Shown piece after piece: positions 23,201-34,526 of a stretch of DNA of 61,739 nt; position 1 is the first letter of the stretch, and each line of letters begins with the position of its first letter. The notes under the pieces are model-generated. The model was given only the letters and a program-made list of their open reading frames with translations, was not told where the DNA came from and did no database searches. This stretch comes from Pyropia haitanensis (lineage: Eukaryota > Rhodophyta > Bangiophyceae > Bangiales > Bangiaceae), in assembly GCA_008729055.1 (NCBI GenBank), contig SDUX01000181.1:1-61739 (forward strand), read 5' to 3'. The position numbers and the translations under genes were made by a program.

Positions 23201-26200
23201 GGTATTTCGCGACTCGTCGTACCAGTGGGCGTCCGGCTCCATCCGCGTCACAAGGGACTGGAGGAAGCCTACCGACAAGGAGGCGTACGTCTTGGTGGAC
23301 GGCTCCCATCGCTTTGGTGGGCTGCTGGAGCTCCGCAAGGAGCGCCACGCCAACTCCAACGACCGCGAGTACTTTGCCGTCGTCAGTCGTCGTGATCATC
23401 GGTTCCTGACGGGCTCGGAGGTGTTGGCGCTGGGTTACGCCGCCAACGACATCCTTGTCCCGACCAAGCCCATGACGCAGGCGGACCACCTCCAGTGGGC
23501 CATGAGCTTTGTCTACACCCGCGACCAGGAGGTGCCTGCCGACCAGAGGCTTCGCCACGGCGTCACCAAGATTGTCGACCTTGTCGCCTACGCCAAGTCC
23601 CGCGGCGTCGTTGTGACCAACCAGTCTGGCAAGGCGCTCGGCGATGACTCGCTGCGACGGGCGCTCAACTTGGGCTTGCTCGCCCTCCACCAGCCGTCGT
23701 CTGTGGCCTACATTGCGCACTGTTTGTCGCAGATGGCCAACGCGGCGGCCGCTGGCTCGCCGCTGCAGCACGCGCTGACGTTTGAGTCGCTCTTGTCTCG
23801 GGCGCTGCTCTCGTTGGAGCAGATCCGCGAGCCCCTCCGTGACGACGCGCGGTACCTGCTCCTTCAAATCGCGTGGGCGTGGACGGCCGTCCCCGATCCC
23901 AAGGGCGCCAAGAGGCGGCTCATCAAGGGCCGCGACGGCACCTTCTTCACCTGCGTGGCCGCCTTTGTCGCGCACGTCGTGGAGAGCGTCATCGCGTACC
24001 AGCAGCTGAGGTTGCGGGCCAACGCGGGCGGTCCCGCGTCGGGTGACGACGCCGAAGCGGGCAGCGCGGGTGGTGCCGCGGCTGCGCAGCGGGCAGGCGG
24101 GGCGGGGGGGCGTCAGCGGTGGAGGCCGGTCGTCACCACCCGGACCAAGCCGTTGGACCTGTTTGACATGACCCGCCTCGGCCAGTCTGTCTCCCTCCAG
24201 GCGGAGCTGTCCAACCTGTTTGTCACCCACTACCAGTGGCAAGACCAGCTGGACAGCTCCAAGGGCAAGGGCGCCAAAGGCAAGGAAAGGGCTGTTGCGA
24301 GTCTTCCTTTTTATCAGCAGCACTTTCCGTCGTGGAAGGTCAAGGTCAACGACATGATCGACCCCGAATGGCCTCCGCGTCCGCGTGACAGCCAAGCTGA
24401 TCGCGGTGGTCGCGCAGACAGGGGACGGGCAGGTCGAGGTAACCTCCCGCCCGTTCCTCGCCGAGCCCCCGCTGCAGCAAGTTCCGCCCAAGGCTCGGGC
24501 GCTGCTGCGGGGGCGGCGGCGGCGGCGCCTGCTGGGGCGCCACCTGGTGCGCGTGGTGAGGAGCGCCCTCCCGCGCGCCCGCCGGCTGCTGCTGCTGCTG
24601 CTGCTGCTGCAGCTGCGGGTGATGCCGCGCTGGCCCCACCTGCTACGGCCCGCCCCGGCCGCGGCGGCGGCGGCGGCGGCGGCGACGGCGGCTCCAGTCG
24701 ATCGCGGGTTTCGGCGGGCACGGCAGACGCCCATCGGCGGTCTCCTCTGCGGGCGTCTCCGGTGTTGCTTCCCCCCCCTCCGCCGCGGAGTGCGCCTGGA
24801 CGTCCTCAACCGGCGGCTTCTGCAGGCGGTCCTCCTGCCGTTCCTGAGCGGGGAGGGGATTTTGGGGGGCCTCGGGGGGAGGAGGAGGAGGAGGAGGCGG
24901 ACGCAGGCGGCGCCAATCGCAATGACGACGGCGGGCGCACGGAAGCGCCGCCTACAACCCCTGCGCCGCAGCAACCGGCTTCTGCGGCGGCGGCTGCGGC
25001 TGCGTCTGGGGGCGCAGCCCGCGAGCGAGACGCGTCGGGCGGCGACCAGACTCGTGGCGCTGGCCCGCCTGCAGCGCCCGGGGGTCCGGAGGCGGCGCCG
25101 CGGCCGCCCTCGGCTCCTGGGGCGCAACGCCCAGCGGCTTCCGATGGCCCACTGGCCGGCGAAGTGGGCGACGCTGTCGGCCGTCGAGCGGCGGTCGCGC
25201 CAGGCGGCGCCGTTCCGCCCGCCGCTCCGGCCGACGCGCCCGCCGCGAACGCGGATCGGGACGCCCAGCGGGCTCCTGCTGCCGCTGAACCTCTGGTGGG
25301 AGGGGGCGACGCGGGCGGCGGTGGAGAGGCGGAGGAGGGAGGTGGCGCCGATTCTCCGGGCCCCCCGCCTGCGGCGACGCCAGGGGAGGCGGACCGCGAC
25401 GCCCAGCGGGCTCCCGCCGCCGCTCAACCACCGGCGGGAGGGGGCGAGGCGGGCGGTGGTGGAGAGGCGGAGGAGGAAGGTGGCGCCGATTCTCCGGGCC
25501 CCCCGCCTGCGGCGACGCCAGGGGAGGCGGACCGCGACGCCCAGCGGGCTCCCGCCGTCGCTCAACCACCGGCGGGAGGGGGCGAGGCGGGCGGTGGTGG
25601 AGAGGCGGAGGAGGGAGGTGGCGCCGATTCTCCGGGCCCCCCGCCTGCGGCGACGCCAGGGGAGGCGGACCGCGACGCCCAGCGGGCTCCCGCCGTCGCT
25701 CAACCACCGGCGGGAGGGGGCGAGGCGGGCGGTGGTGGAGAGGCGGAGGAGGGAGGTGGCGCCGATTCTCCGGGCCCCCCGCCTGCGGCGACGCCAGGGG
25801 AGGCGGACCGCGACGCCCAGCGGGCTCCCGCCGTCGCTCAACCACCGGCGGGAGGGGGCGAGGCGGGCGGTGGTGGAGAGGCGGAGGAGGGAGGTGGCGC
25901 CGATTCTCCGGGCCCCCCGCCTGCGGCGACGCCAGGGGAGGCGGACCGCGACGCCCAGCGGGCTCCCGCTGCCGCTGCCCCTCGGGCGGGAGGAGGCGAT
26001 GCGGGAGGCGGTCGCGACGCGGAGGAGGGAGGCGGGGCCGATCCGTCAAGTGCGCGGGGAGATGCGCCGCCCGCGGCTCGTGGTGGTGGGCGGGGGGGAG
26101 GGGACAACCAAGCGGCCTCTGCGCTCGGCGGCACCTCTGCGGCGGTGGCTGGCCCGGCAGGTGCCGCTCCCGGCGGTCCTTCTCGTCCGCCCGGGCAAGC

Positions 26201-26561
26201 TGCGGCCGGGTCTGCGCCTCGCCGTCCGCCTGCGGCCGTGGCTGGCTCGTCAGGCGCCGCACCTGAGAGGCGCCGCCGGCCAAAGCGCAAGCGTCGTCGT
26301 CGCGCGCGGTCTTCGGATGAGATTGAGCCGAGCCGGAAGCGGGCTCAGTCAAACCAGGACGACGACGGCAGCAGCAGTGAGGGTTCGGACGACGACGTGG
26401 CCGCCGGCGCCGCAGCTGCTCCCGCTGCGCCGGCTGCTGCCGTTGCTGCTGCAGGTGCACACCCGTCGCGGGCTTCGACAGTCCCGCAGGCGCCGGCCGA
26501 ACGGGTGACGAGGTCAAGCCGTCGGCCAGTCAAGCGACGACTGAGCGCGCCAACATCCTAG
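20251..26561 (+). CDS. ParB-fold DNA-binding or nuclease-like protein (module A), with a frame break in a G8 run
   Basis: The start at 20251 (MARSDRSPARGRG) was chosen because the module B paralogue begins MARSPRKATSRARGRG. The frame opened there must shift at the G8 run 20367-20374; one extra G would join it to the long frame that stays open to TAG at 26559-26561. About 900 residues of Gly/Ala/Arg/Ser/Pro-rich sequence precede the conserved domain at about 23080-24360. The ParB/sulfiredoxin-fold signature DGSHR is encoded at 23298-23312 (residue about 1016), matching DGHHR in the paralogue. Conserved helical blocks follow, ending near MIDPEWPP. The remaining 730 residues are disordered, include a 46-residue repeat, and end in a basic NLS-like stretch (KRKRRRRAR). 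Role inferred: binding the nearby palindromes. The gene continues in frame into the dioxygenase ORF after the stop. Confidence 0.65.
20367..20374 (+). other. G8 homopolymer where the reading frame breaks
   Basis: Eight G residues separate the N-terminal frame, homologous to the module B start, from the frame of the rest of the protein. The downstream frame upstream of this point is closed by TGA at 20364-20366. A dropped base in the assembly or a real mutation would both explain it. Confidence 0.7.
25250..26050 (+). repeat. 138-bp minisatellite (46-residue protein repeat)
   Basis: About six copies lie within the ParB-like gene A, each encoding a unit with ADRDAQRAP and a Gly/Glu-rich block ending ADSPGPPPAAT. 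The three central copies are essentially identical, pointing to recent expansion or gene conversion. The module B orthologue lacks it. Confidence 0.9.
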
Positions 26562-26603
26562 CGGCAGAGCAAGCGCCCTCGGCGGGCAGGCAAGGCCGAC
26601 GTC

Positions 26604-28403
26604 ATGGCGGTTCCGCCGGTTTGTGAGAGTCGTCGGGCGGCGGCTGCGGAGAATCGGCGGTCGCTTGCCGAGCAGTTGTCGGCTGAAGACGACTGGTTAA
26701 TGCCCGAGTTTGCTGAGCTCCTGCCCGACGAGCACCAGAGCCGTGACTTCCTTGACCGTCAAGACTGGGCTCACATCGACCTGCTGGCAAAGGAGTACCT
26801 ACTGTCGACGGCGCTTCAGTGGATGCCGGACGACGCAATCGGGGGCGTCCTGTGCACTGGCCGTGGGGCCTTGACCACGTCGGCAGAGTCGGTCGAAACC
26901 CGTGCCGCCCACCTTGTCGTCAAGATGGCTTGTCTGCCGCTGGCCACCCAGCTTGTCGAGCGTGGGTGGGTCATCCTCAAGGGGGCTGCTCGCGTGTCGG
27001 GAGACAGGGCTGCCGAGGACGGCGCCGTCGACGCGGCCGTAGACGCCGCCGCCGGCAACGCAGTCGACGTTGTCCTCACGAGTGCGCTCAACCGCTGGCC
27101 TGGGGAGCAGCACATGGCGGCAGTCGCCGCTCGCGAAGGGACGGATGCAGCTCAAGACCCCTCGGGCTGGTCTTATATCATCAACTGCGCCGACCCGGAA
27201 GAAGGGGCAAGCGAGACGCGCGCTGGCCAAGGGCGGCTGATGTATCGGTTGGATGCGGTCCGCAGCAGCGATGACGACCAGGAGCAGTCGGTGTTCAAGG
27301 CCAAGCTGGTGGTCGACGCGTCGCTGGCGGCGCTCTCCCACTACGTGCTCAAGGCGGTGGCTGCGGTGGAGGGCCGGCCCAAGGCGCCTGTCCAGCAGCG
27401 CGCGCCCGCGATGGGGTCGCGCATCCTTTTGACGACCGATCAAGCCAAGCGGCAGTCCCCGCACGTCGACTTTGCCATCCTTCTCGATTCAGACGAGGAC
27501 GGTCGCGACGTGGACTCGCCTGCCGTCGGCGACGGCCGCCGCGGTGGCGGGCGTGCTCAGCCTGGTCCTTCTGGCGCTGCTGCAGACGCCTCTGACGATG
27601 AGGTGCAATTTGTTTCGCACACCACGTACAAGATGCCGCCCGCAAAGAGCTTCTTCGTCATGTCGTCTGGGGCGGACGGCTTTGTGCTTGTTGTGTGGCC
27701 AGGCAGCGTGCTGGTCGCTCGTCGGCTGGAGGAAGGGGACCAGTCCAAGCGGGTCGTTTTGCCCGAGATACTGGTCGTCCCGCCCAACTCGGCTGTCATC
27801 TTGCGCGCCGACTTGGTCCACGCCGGTGCTGGAGCCGAAGACGACCGAGTGCGGCTGTCTGGGGTGGCACCCGCCGAGATCAAGTACAAGCGCAGCGTCC
27901 GGACGCACATGTACTTGACGCATCCGGACCACACCGTCCAAGACCGCGTCTTCCTCGTCGACCCGGACGTCTTTGTGACGGACGAAGCGGCAGCGCGGCG
28001 CCAAGGCGTCGCAGATGCCGAGGCCGGTCTGGGTTCTGCCCGAATGGCCAAGCGGCCTCCTGACGAGGACAGGACGCCTTCACCCAGTTCGCGGTCGCCT
28101 CCCCGCCAAGACGACACCTCCCATCTTCCGCGGACTGACGCGGAGCAGCCGGCCGAGGCGACGTCTCCACGGGTGCCTCCTGGGAGGGCTGCCGAACCTC
28201 CTGCGGCCCCTCCCGAGATGCTGGATCCCAACCCACCGCCGGTTGTGGAAGAAGAAGGCAGTTCTGTGGCGCCCTCCCCGCCGCAACCTCCGACTACGTT
28301 GGAAGAGTTGCCTGAAGAAATGCCCGCCGATGAGTACAACCCGACGACACCTGACGACTATTTCTACGAAGACTTGGGCGACATGGACGGGCGGTTTGAG
28401 TAG
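26604..28403 (+). CDS. 2-oxoglutarate/Fe(II) dioxygenase-like protein (module A)
   Basis: 599 residues from the first ATG. It lies in the same frame as the preceding ParB-like ORF and is separated from it by one TAG (26559-26561) and 42 open bases encoding an NLS-like stretch (SKRPRR). A double-stranded beta-helix dioxygenase signature is visible: H287-x-D289 (PHVDF), distal H406 (DLVHAG), and R433 in RTHMYL. These would bind Fe(II) and the 2-oxoglutarate carboxylate. The N-terminal region (FAELLPDEHQSRDF) matches the inter-domain segment of the module B fusion protein. The C-terminal 130 residues are acidic and proline-rich. Substrate unknown: DNA bases, RNA or protein are all possible. The methyltransferase-SET neighbour favours chromatin. 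This is either a separate gene or the 3' half of a ParB-dioxygenase gene interrupted by an amber codon. Confidence 0.75.
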   Translation: MAVPPVCESRRAAAAENRRSLAEQLSAEDDWLMPEFAELLPDEHQSRDFLDRQDWAHIDLLAKEYLLSTALQWMPDDAIGGVLCTGRGALTTSAESVETRAAHLVVKMACLPLATQLVERGWVILKGAARVSGDRAAEDGAVDAAVDAAAGNAVDVVLTSALNRWPGEQHMAAVAAREGTDAAQDPSGWSYIINCADPEEGASETRAGQGRLMYRLDAVRSSDDDQEQSVFKAKLVVDASLAALSHYVLKAVAAVEGRPKAPVQQRAPAMGSRILLTTDQAKRQSPHVDFAILLDSDEDGRDVDSPAVGDGRRGGGRAQPGPSGAAADASDDEVQFVSHTTYKMPPAKSFFVMSSGADGFVLVVWPGSVLVARRLEEGDQSKRVVLPEILVVPPNSAVILRADLVHAGAGAEDDRVRLSGVAPAEIKYKRSVRTHMYLTHPDHTVQDRVFLVDPDVFVTDEAAARRQGVADAEAGLGSARMAKRPPDEDRTPSPSSRSPPRQDDTSHLPRTDAEQPAEATSPRVPPGRAAEPPAAPPEMLDPNPPPVVEEEGSSVAPSPPQPPTTLEELPEEMPADEYNPTTPDDYFYEDLGDMDGRFE

Positions 28404-28467
28404 ATCCATCGAGGGAGATTGCGTCTCGCTTCATCTTCGTTCTTTTTCTGGATGTGTCGAGATCTCT

Positions 28468-29553
28468 TCCGTAGTACTACGGAAGTGTCATCGAATTTTC
28501 AATGAGTCGGAGTTCTTTTGTGTTCGCCAAGTATCCTTGTACTTGCCAATTTCGGACATATTTGGCCCCCCCCAGTTGGTCCGAGGGCGACTGACCCAGC
28601 GGGCGAGTTCCGTAGTACTACGAAAGCGCCATGGAATTTTCATGCAGTCGGGGTCATTGTGTCTTGGCCAAGTATCCATGTATTTGCAAGTGTCGCACAG
28701 ATTTACATCCCAATTTGGTCCAAGGGCCACCTGCCCGGCGGTCGAGTTCCGTAGTACTACGGAACAGCCTTACAGCTGGTGGTCTCGGCCCACGCATCCG
28801 TGGTGATGTCTGTCGGCAGCAAATTTGTAGAAGAGGGATGACGGCATGATTTCGAGCCGCGGCAGGCTCGCGCTGTCGAGGTGGCTTCCGTAGTACTACG
28901 GAAGCGCCATGGATTTTGTATCCAGTCGAGGTCATTGTGTCGTGGCCAAGTATTGGTGTATTTGCAATTGTCGCAAAGACTTATTTCCCAATTCGGTCCA
29001 AGGGCCACCTGCCCGGCGGTCGAGTTCCGTAGTACTACGCAACAGGCTTACAGCTGGTGGTCTCGGCCCACGCATCCGTGGTGATGTCTGTCGGCAGCAA
29101 ATTTGTAGAAGAGGGAAGACGGCATGATTTCGAGCCGCGGCAGTCTCGCGGACGTGTTGAAGTCCCTTTTAGTCGGCCAAGTATGGGTGTACGTGCAATC
29201 TTCGCATGAACGTTGGTCTCACTTTGGGCACTAGGCCACCCACGCAGCGGGCGAGTTCTGATCTACTACTATGGATGTGCCCTCACCCCGGTTGTAATGG
29301 CTGGTGCGTCTTTGGGCATGTCTATCAGCAGAGAATATGTGGGAGGGCGATGAGGGTGTGATTTCGAGCCGCAGCGATGGTGTGTCGGCCAGGTCGCTTC
29401 CGTAGTACTACGGAAGCGCCATGGAATTTTCAGCAAATCGGGGTCACAGTAATGTTGTCAAATACCATTGTAGTTGTAAGTAGTTGCTGTATTCCGGTCC
29501 CAAATTGGTCCCAGTGCCACCCATGCAGTCGGCGGGTTCCGTAGTACTACGGA
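28468..29553. promoter_or_regulatory. Palindrome cluster upstream of methyltransferase A
   Basis: TCCGTAGTACTACGGA lies at 28468, 28748, 28887, 29399 and 29538. Single-base variants start at 28609 and 29026, and a decayed copy lies near 29258-29277. Starts are typically 139-141 bp apart, because a unit of about 278 bp holding two palindromes is tandemly repeated. Unit flanks share CCAAGTAT, GGGCCACCTGCCCGGCGG and TCTCGGCCCACGCATCCG. The last copy ends about 125 bp before the TATA-like element. This region holds no convincing gene. Confidence 0.85.
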
Positions 29554-29661
29554 ACCCCGACGCACCCGTCTGTCTGTCGCCGTCAGTTTTGATCCGAATC
29601 CGTGAGATGTGAAATAGTATGCATTCATTTAACGACCCGTATTCGTAACGTGTGCTCGTTT

Positions 29662-29687
29662 TTTGGCGGCGGAATGTCTATTTAATC
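29662..29687 (+). promoter_or_regulatory. Core promoter of methyltransferase A (E2F-like and TATA-like)
   Basis: TTTGGCGG (29662-29669) fits the E2F consensus TTTSSCGS. CTATTTAATC (about 29678-29687) is a TATA-like element 150 bp upstream of the ATG at 29829. Assignment rests on position and motif only. Confidence 0.45.
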
Positions 29688-29828
29688 GGTGCCTCCGCGT
29701 CGCAATTGTCACGTGTGTGGAGAGAGGACGCTCGCCGTGTACTCTCACGATTTCAGCCCAAGTCACCCGTGTCCTCGTCCGTAATCAACCGGACAGTATT
29801 CGCCGTGTCTCTCTGCGTGCCTGCGGGG

Positions 29829-31303
29829 ATGCAAGCGTCGGCGTTGATCGACCGAGTTACGGAGCAGTCGCAGGTGGTCTGCAATGCAGTCCGGGATGCA
29901 GCCGCGGCATCCCCAGCTCAGTTTTATCCTGCCGGTGTCGTGTGCGCGTGTCTTGCCGATCTTCGGGACTTGCTCGTCACTTCCTCGTGGTTCGCACTAC
30001 GTGCTCGAGGCGATTCTGCTTGTGTAGAGCCGTCTGTGGACTTGTCCGACGTGCGGTGGACGGAGATGGTCAAGTGGACGGTGACCCATTGCCGGAATCT
30101 TCCCGGGCAGCCTCGGACACCGCACGGTGTCAGCACACGCGTGATTGGCGTGACGGCGAATGGTGTGAAGCTAAGACTCACCCCATTGACGGCGTGGATG
30201 GACGACCCTGTTGCGGAGCGAATCTACGCCGCCGTGTGGCGACTCAAGCCTTTTGTTGCCGCCAGTGGCCGTCTGCTGGGTACGCGTGGCAGCCACGTCG
30301 TTTTGGCGTTGACGCCTTCTCCAGACGTGTCGGACAGCGCAGGCGGCGCTGCTGAACAAGTCGTGACCAAGGTGCGTGTGCAGCAGCGGCAACATCCTCT
30401 GGACGTGAGGGCGTGGCAAGTGGTTCTTGCCGTAACCGGGCAGCAGCGGCGCTTGCAAGAATTGTGCAGCGTTGTTTCATCGCATCTGCACTGTCTTCGG
30501 GGCGGTGGCGGCTGTGCTGCGTCTGTGGTTCGATCGTCTGGTGAAGCAGCTGGCGTGCCTTTCGCGGCACCCGTCGTTCGGTCAGCCGAAGCAGATCTTG
30601 CGCTCGTCGTACCAGCTGTGCGCATTCCGGACGACATTTTCATGGCAGTCGTCATTGGAGGAGGAGTTGCCGGTACTACCCTGCGGGCGGAGCAACCTCT
30701 TCCGGCCCGTTCTTGGAGCGATGAAGCTGTTCGTTTGGCCACTACGGGCGCGACATCGTTTGAGATTGTTCTTTGGCTGTCGCTAACTCGGTTGGTGGTA
30801 GCAGCGTCGTCGCGAGGGCTCCCCTCCGGATCAACCAAATCGCGGCCCGACGCGCGTAACACACCGACGGCTGTCAGCGCACATGCTGTGGCGTCGGAGC
30901 AGGTGCTGTCGGCCGCTGCAATGATCCGAGATGTGGTGCGCTCCGTTATCAGCGGGTGGGACGCGCTTGCGCGGGATGCTGGCTTTGCAACCGTCGAGGC
31001 TATGGTCGCTCCGTACCTTGTTTGGAGTGCCCGCTCGTGCGCGTACGCGGCACTCGCTCGACCTCTCGACCGACTGGCGTTTGCCGCTCGCCATTTGGAG
31101 TGGGACCTGTACCACTCGTGTGGTAATCCTGTGAGTGGTGCCGCGGTGTGGGATTCGGAGCGCGTGAGCGAGGCGGTTGTCAAGCGGAGCTGTCTGGCCG
31201 ACGAGCAACTTCGGCAGGTTGCTCACGGACTGCTTGAGCATCTGCACTCGTGCACGTCCGTCGAGAATCTGGCCGAGCTCGTCCGCGAAGGGAGACGTCA
31301 GAC

Positions 31304-31350
<47 letters not shown>

Positions 31351-31957
31351 GGGTACGCGGACAGGGCTCAGTGGCGGAATCGAGTGGCGCTCGTGCTGGA
31401 GCGGCAGCAGGTTCCGGCTTGGCGGTGGCGGAATCGCAGCTGTCTAGCACCGGCAAGCGGCCTGTGCAACGTTTGGGTGCGTTGACGGTTAGTCGGTACC
31501 GGCCTCCGGCGTGGAGTGGTGAAGCAGGGACGGTCCCCCGGGTGCTCCGGAATGTGAGGCTTGGGCTCACTGCCTTTACTGTCGACGGCGGCCGAAAAGC
31601 GGCGCTGCTGTCGGCGCCTGCGTTGGCGCCGTCGCTGTCGGGAGCGGCGGCGGCAACTACGCAACAAGTTGGCAGTCTTCGTGCCGGCTCTGATCCCGCC
31701 GCCAGACGCAGTTCTCCGAGCGTGACCGCCACCGGCCGCCAATCCTCCCGGCATGCTGGCGACCGTCCATCGCGTGCTCGGGCGGCGGCGCCTATGACCG
31801 AGTCGGTCGCTATCCGCCACGTGCGACGGGTTCTGGACTCTGTCGTTCGCACTTATGTGTGTCGCTTTGAGCAGTTGCTCTATGTGCACGACGCGCACAA
31901 CGATGCGGGGATGGGTCAGCGGACCGGCAGTGAAAGGAGCAGCAGCAGCGGCAGCAC

Positions 31958-31988
<31 letters not shown>

Positions 31989-34526
31989 AGTCTGTCAAGC
32001 AGCGGGAGCGATGGTGCCCGTGGCGGCCAAACTGACAGCGACAGTCAGAGCCGCACCGGTCGCTACAGGGGCAACAACAGCAGTGGCAGCAGCGGCACTG
32101 TCCGTCCTCGTTTGAGTCGTAGGCCATCATCCGCAGGCGCAGGAGCAGCTGCCGCAGCAATCGGGGGCACCCTGGGCATCGCGCAGCCGCTCGTCGGGCG
32201 AGTTCAACTGGTGCTGACCGACCCTCCGTACAACATCCGCCGACTGAGTGGTAAGGAGTGGTCCGACCACGACACGCTGTCTGACGTGGACATGCGCATG
32301 TGCGTCGACCTCTTTCGTTCGCTGCTTCGTCCGGGCGGGCACTTGCTGCTGTTTTGCTCACCTGAGCAGCACCCGGTGTGGGTGAATCTTCTTCGCGCGT
32401 GTATGGACATGGACGGGCGTCATCCAGCGGGCGGCTTGGACGACGAAGAGGAATCACAGCGTTCGGGCAAGCGGCGCCGTGGGGCGGCGGGCAAGCGGTC
32501 GTCCCTGTCGGGCGTTGCGTCGTTCCACGTGGATTCGGCTCCCCTCCTCATCGTCAAGGACCCGCACGCTTTTACTCCACAGCGGCGGAGCTCGACCAAC
32601 CTGTCACGCAAGGTCGAGTATGTTCTACACGCGACTCGAACGGGCGCGACTGCGCAAGACGCGTACGAAAGCGTCAACTACCGGACATTCAACTCTGTGC
32701 CGTCGCGCTTTCCTGCTCATCTCAACGTCATTGACAATGTACGGCCGCCCCTGTATCACGAAGTGGTTCGGCGAGAAGGCCACGATGGTGACAAGCGCAC
32801 CCGCAAGTGGATGCGGCCCGAGCAAAAGTCGTTGGCGCTGATTGAGGAGCTCATCCAACGTTTCAGTCAACCTCGAGACCTTGTCGTTGATCCGTTTTCG
32901 GGCACCTGCGTGACGGCGCTGGCCAGTCTCAGCATTCCCATGGGTCAGTACCGTCTGGCGGTATGCTGTGATGCAGACGCTGCTGTCATCGAGTCGTCGG
33001 CTCCTCGACTACGTCGGGCTGTCGTGGATCAGCTCCGCATTGGTAACTTTTGCGGGTTGGCCAAAGACTCGGAGGAGGCAACTGTGTGGGCAGAAGCGGC
33101 CCACTTATTGGCTGTGCTCGGACAGGATGGGAGCAGTGACGGCGGTGGCAGTCGTGAGGGCGGTGGTGGCACGAGCGTCGCCGGTGTAGGGCGCCGCCCA
33201 GCAGCATCCCCCGAGGTGACCGTCGTCGGCAAAGCTGTGTCTACAGCAGTTGGCAGCCGCGGTGATGGGTCAACTTCTGTTGCAGGCGTGGCCAGCACAA
33301 ATGTAGTTGGTGCGGCGGCGGCGGCAAGTTCTCCATCTACGGGCTGTGTGGAGTCTGCTGCCGGTGCGGATGGGCGACTCGGGCCGCTTTTTGACTTTGC
33401 ACCTGCGGTTGTAGACTACGAGCGCGACTGGGCGGGGCCACCCGGGTTGCCCTGCCATTCGGCACTACCATCGGGGCTCGTGCGCTTGTTGGCCTCGCGG
33501 TGGGCTGCTGTTGCAGACGAGGGCCGCGCTGGACGGCACTCGCACCCGTCGGCGCCAGCGTCGGGCCGTGTTGTTGCGGCGCAGGTGTTGGGGCTGGACG
33601 GCGTCGGTTTGGGTGACTGGCCGGCGCCGATGCAGGCCGCATGGGGCATAGAAGATGCCATTGCCTTGCGCGGCTTTGAGGCGGCCCGTTTGGGCTTGTA
33701 CGTACCCCGCAGCACGCTCGCCGGTGGCACCGCTGGCGTTGGTGTGTTTGCGGCGCGGCGGATCGAGCAAGGGGCTGTCGTCGCACCGTACTTTGGGGCA
33801 ATTGTGTACCAAGACTTGGCTGCCAAGCGCACCAAGACTGTTCGGTACGCGTCCAAGGTGCTTGGCTCCCACGCGCCCACAGCGCAAGACTTTACCGAGC
33901 GTGCCCTCGAGGTGCTCGTATCTCCTCCGGTGCCGACCGGAGGCGGTGGAGTCGGCGGTCAAGGCTCAGCGGCAGCAGCAGCGGGCTCTTTGCGGCAGAC
34001 CGGGCAAGACGCGTTTCGGTTTGAGCGGACATCGGATGGTCTCGTCCGCGTATGGATTGTGGCTTCCCCCGTGTGTGTGGCGGGTCTCGTCAATGACCCG
34101 AGGTCCATCGGCTTGGTCGACGAGGCGGCGAGTGACTCTGCGCGGTCACAGGGTGCCGCGCGTGTGGGCGACGCCAGTCGTGGCAAAGCTGTCTCAGGTG
34201 GCGCTGGCGTCGGTGGATCCGGGGCAACGGCACATCCGCTCGAGGTGTCTACCGCGGCTGCATTGGACGGGCCGAATGTGTCTTTTGAAGTGGACAATGT
34301 CCGCGCGTCAAGGCTGTTGGATGAAGAATTTGATCTGAGTGTGCAAAGCCTCATCGATCCAAACGCTGTGCGGGTGGTGGCGAAGCGCGATATTGAGGTC
34401 GGGGAGGAACTTCTCGTCGACTATGGGCGAGCGTACGTGTTTGTGGGTCAAGGTGCAGATCGTGGGAATGAGCGGCAATTGACCAGTCGGTCAACTCCGC
34501 ATACGTTCACGGCCATCCCCGAGTGA
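29829..34526 (+). CDS. Beta-class DNA methyltransferase fused to a SET domain (module A)
   Basis: 1565 residues. The start at 29829 lies downstream of the TATA-like element and gives an N-terminus that aligns with the paralogue at 48886. About 700 N-terminal residues are conserved between the copies but unrecognised. The methyltransferase has DPPYNIR (motif IV, residues 798-804) before DPFSGTC (motif I, from residue 1021). This order is typical of beta-class N6-adenine or N4-cytosine enzymes such as CcrM. A SET domain follows at about residues 1285-1550. It begins GVGVFAARRIEQGAVV, has GLVNDP and PNVSF in place of the usual NHS and PN elements, and ends GEELLVDYG with the catalytic-type Tyr. 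Low-complexity inserts (Ala run near 31303-31346, Gly/Ser near 31930-32110) separate the blocks. Inferred role: nuclear, writing both a DNA and a protein methyl mark. Confidence 0.85.

Noticed and set aside
22317..25841. 1174-residue minus-strand frame opposite the ParB-like gene A (and a similar 635-residue one at 20123-22030)
   Set aside because: Arg/Pro-rich antisense shadows of a GC-rich gene. The plus strand has conserved domains shared with module B.
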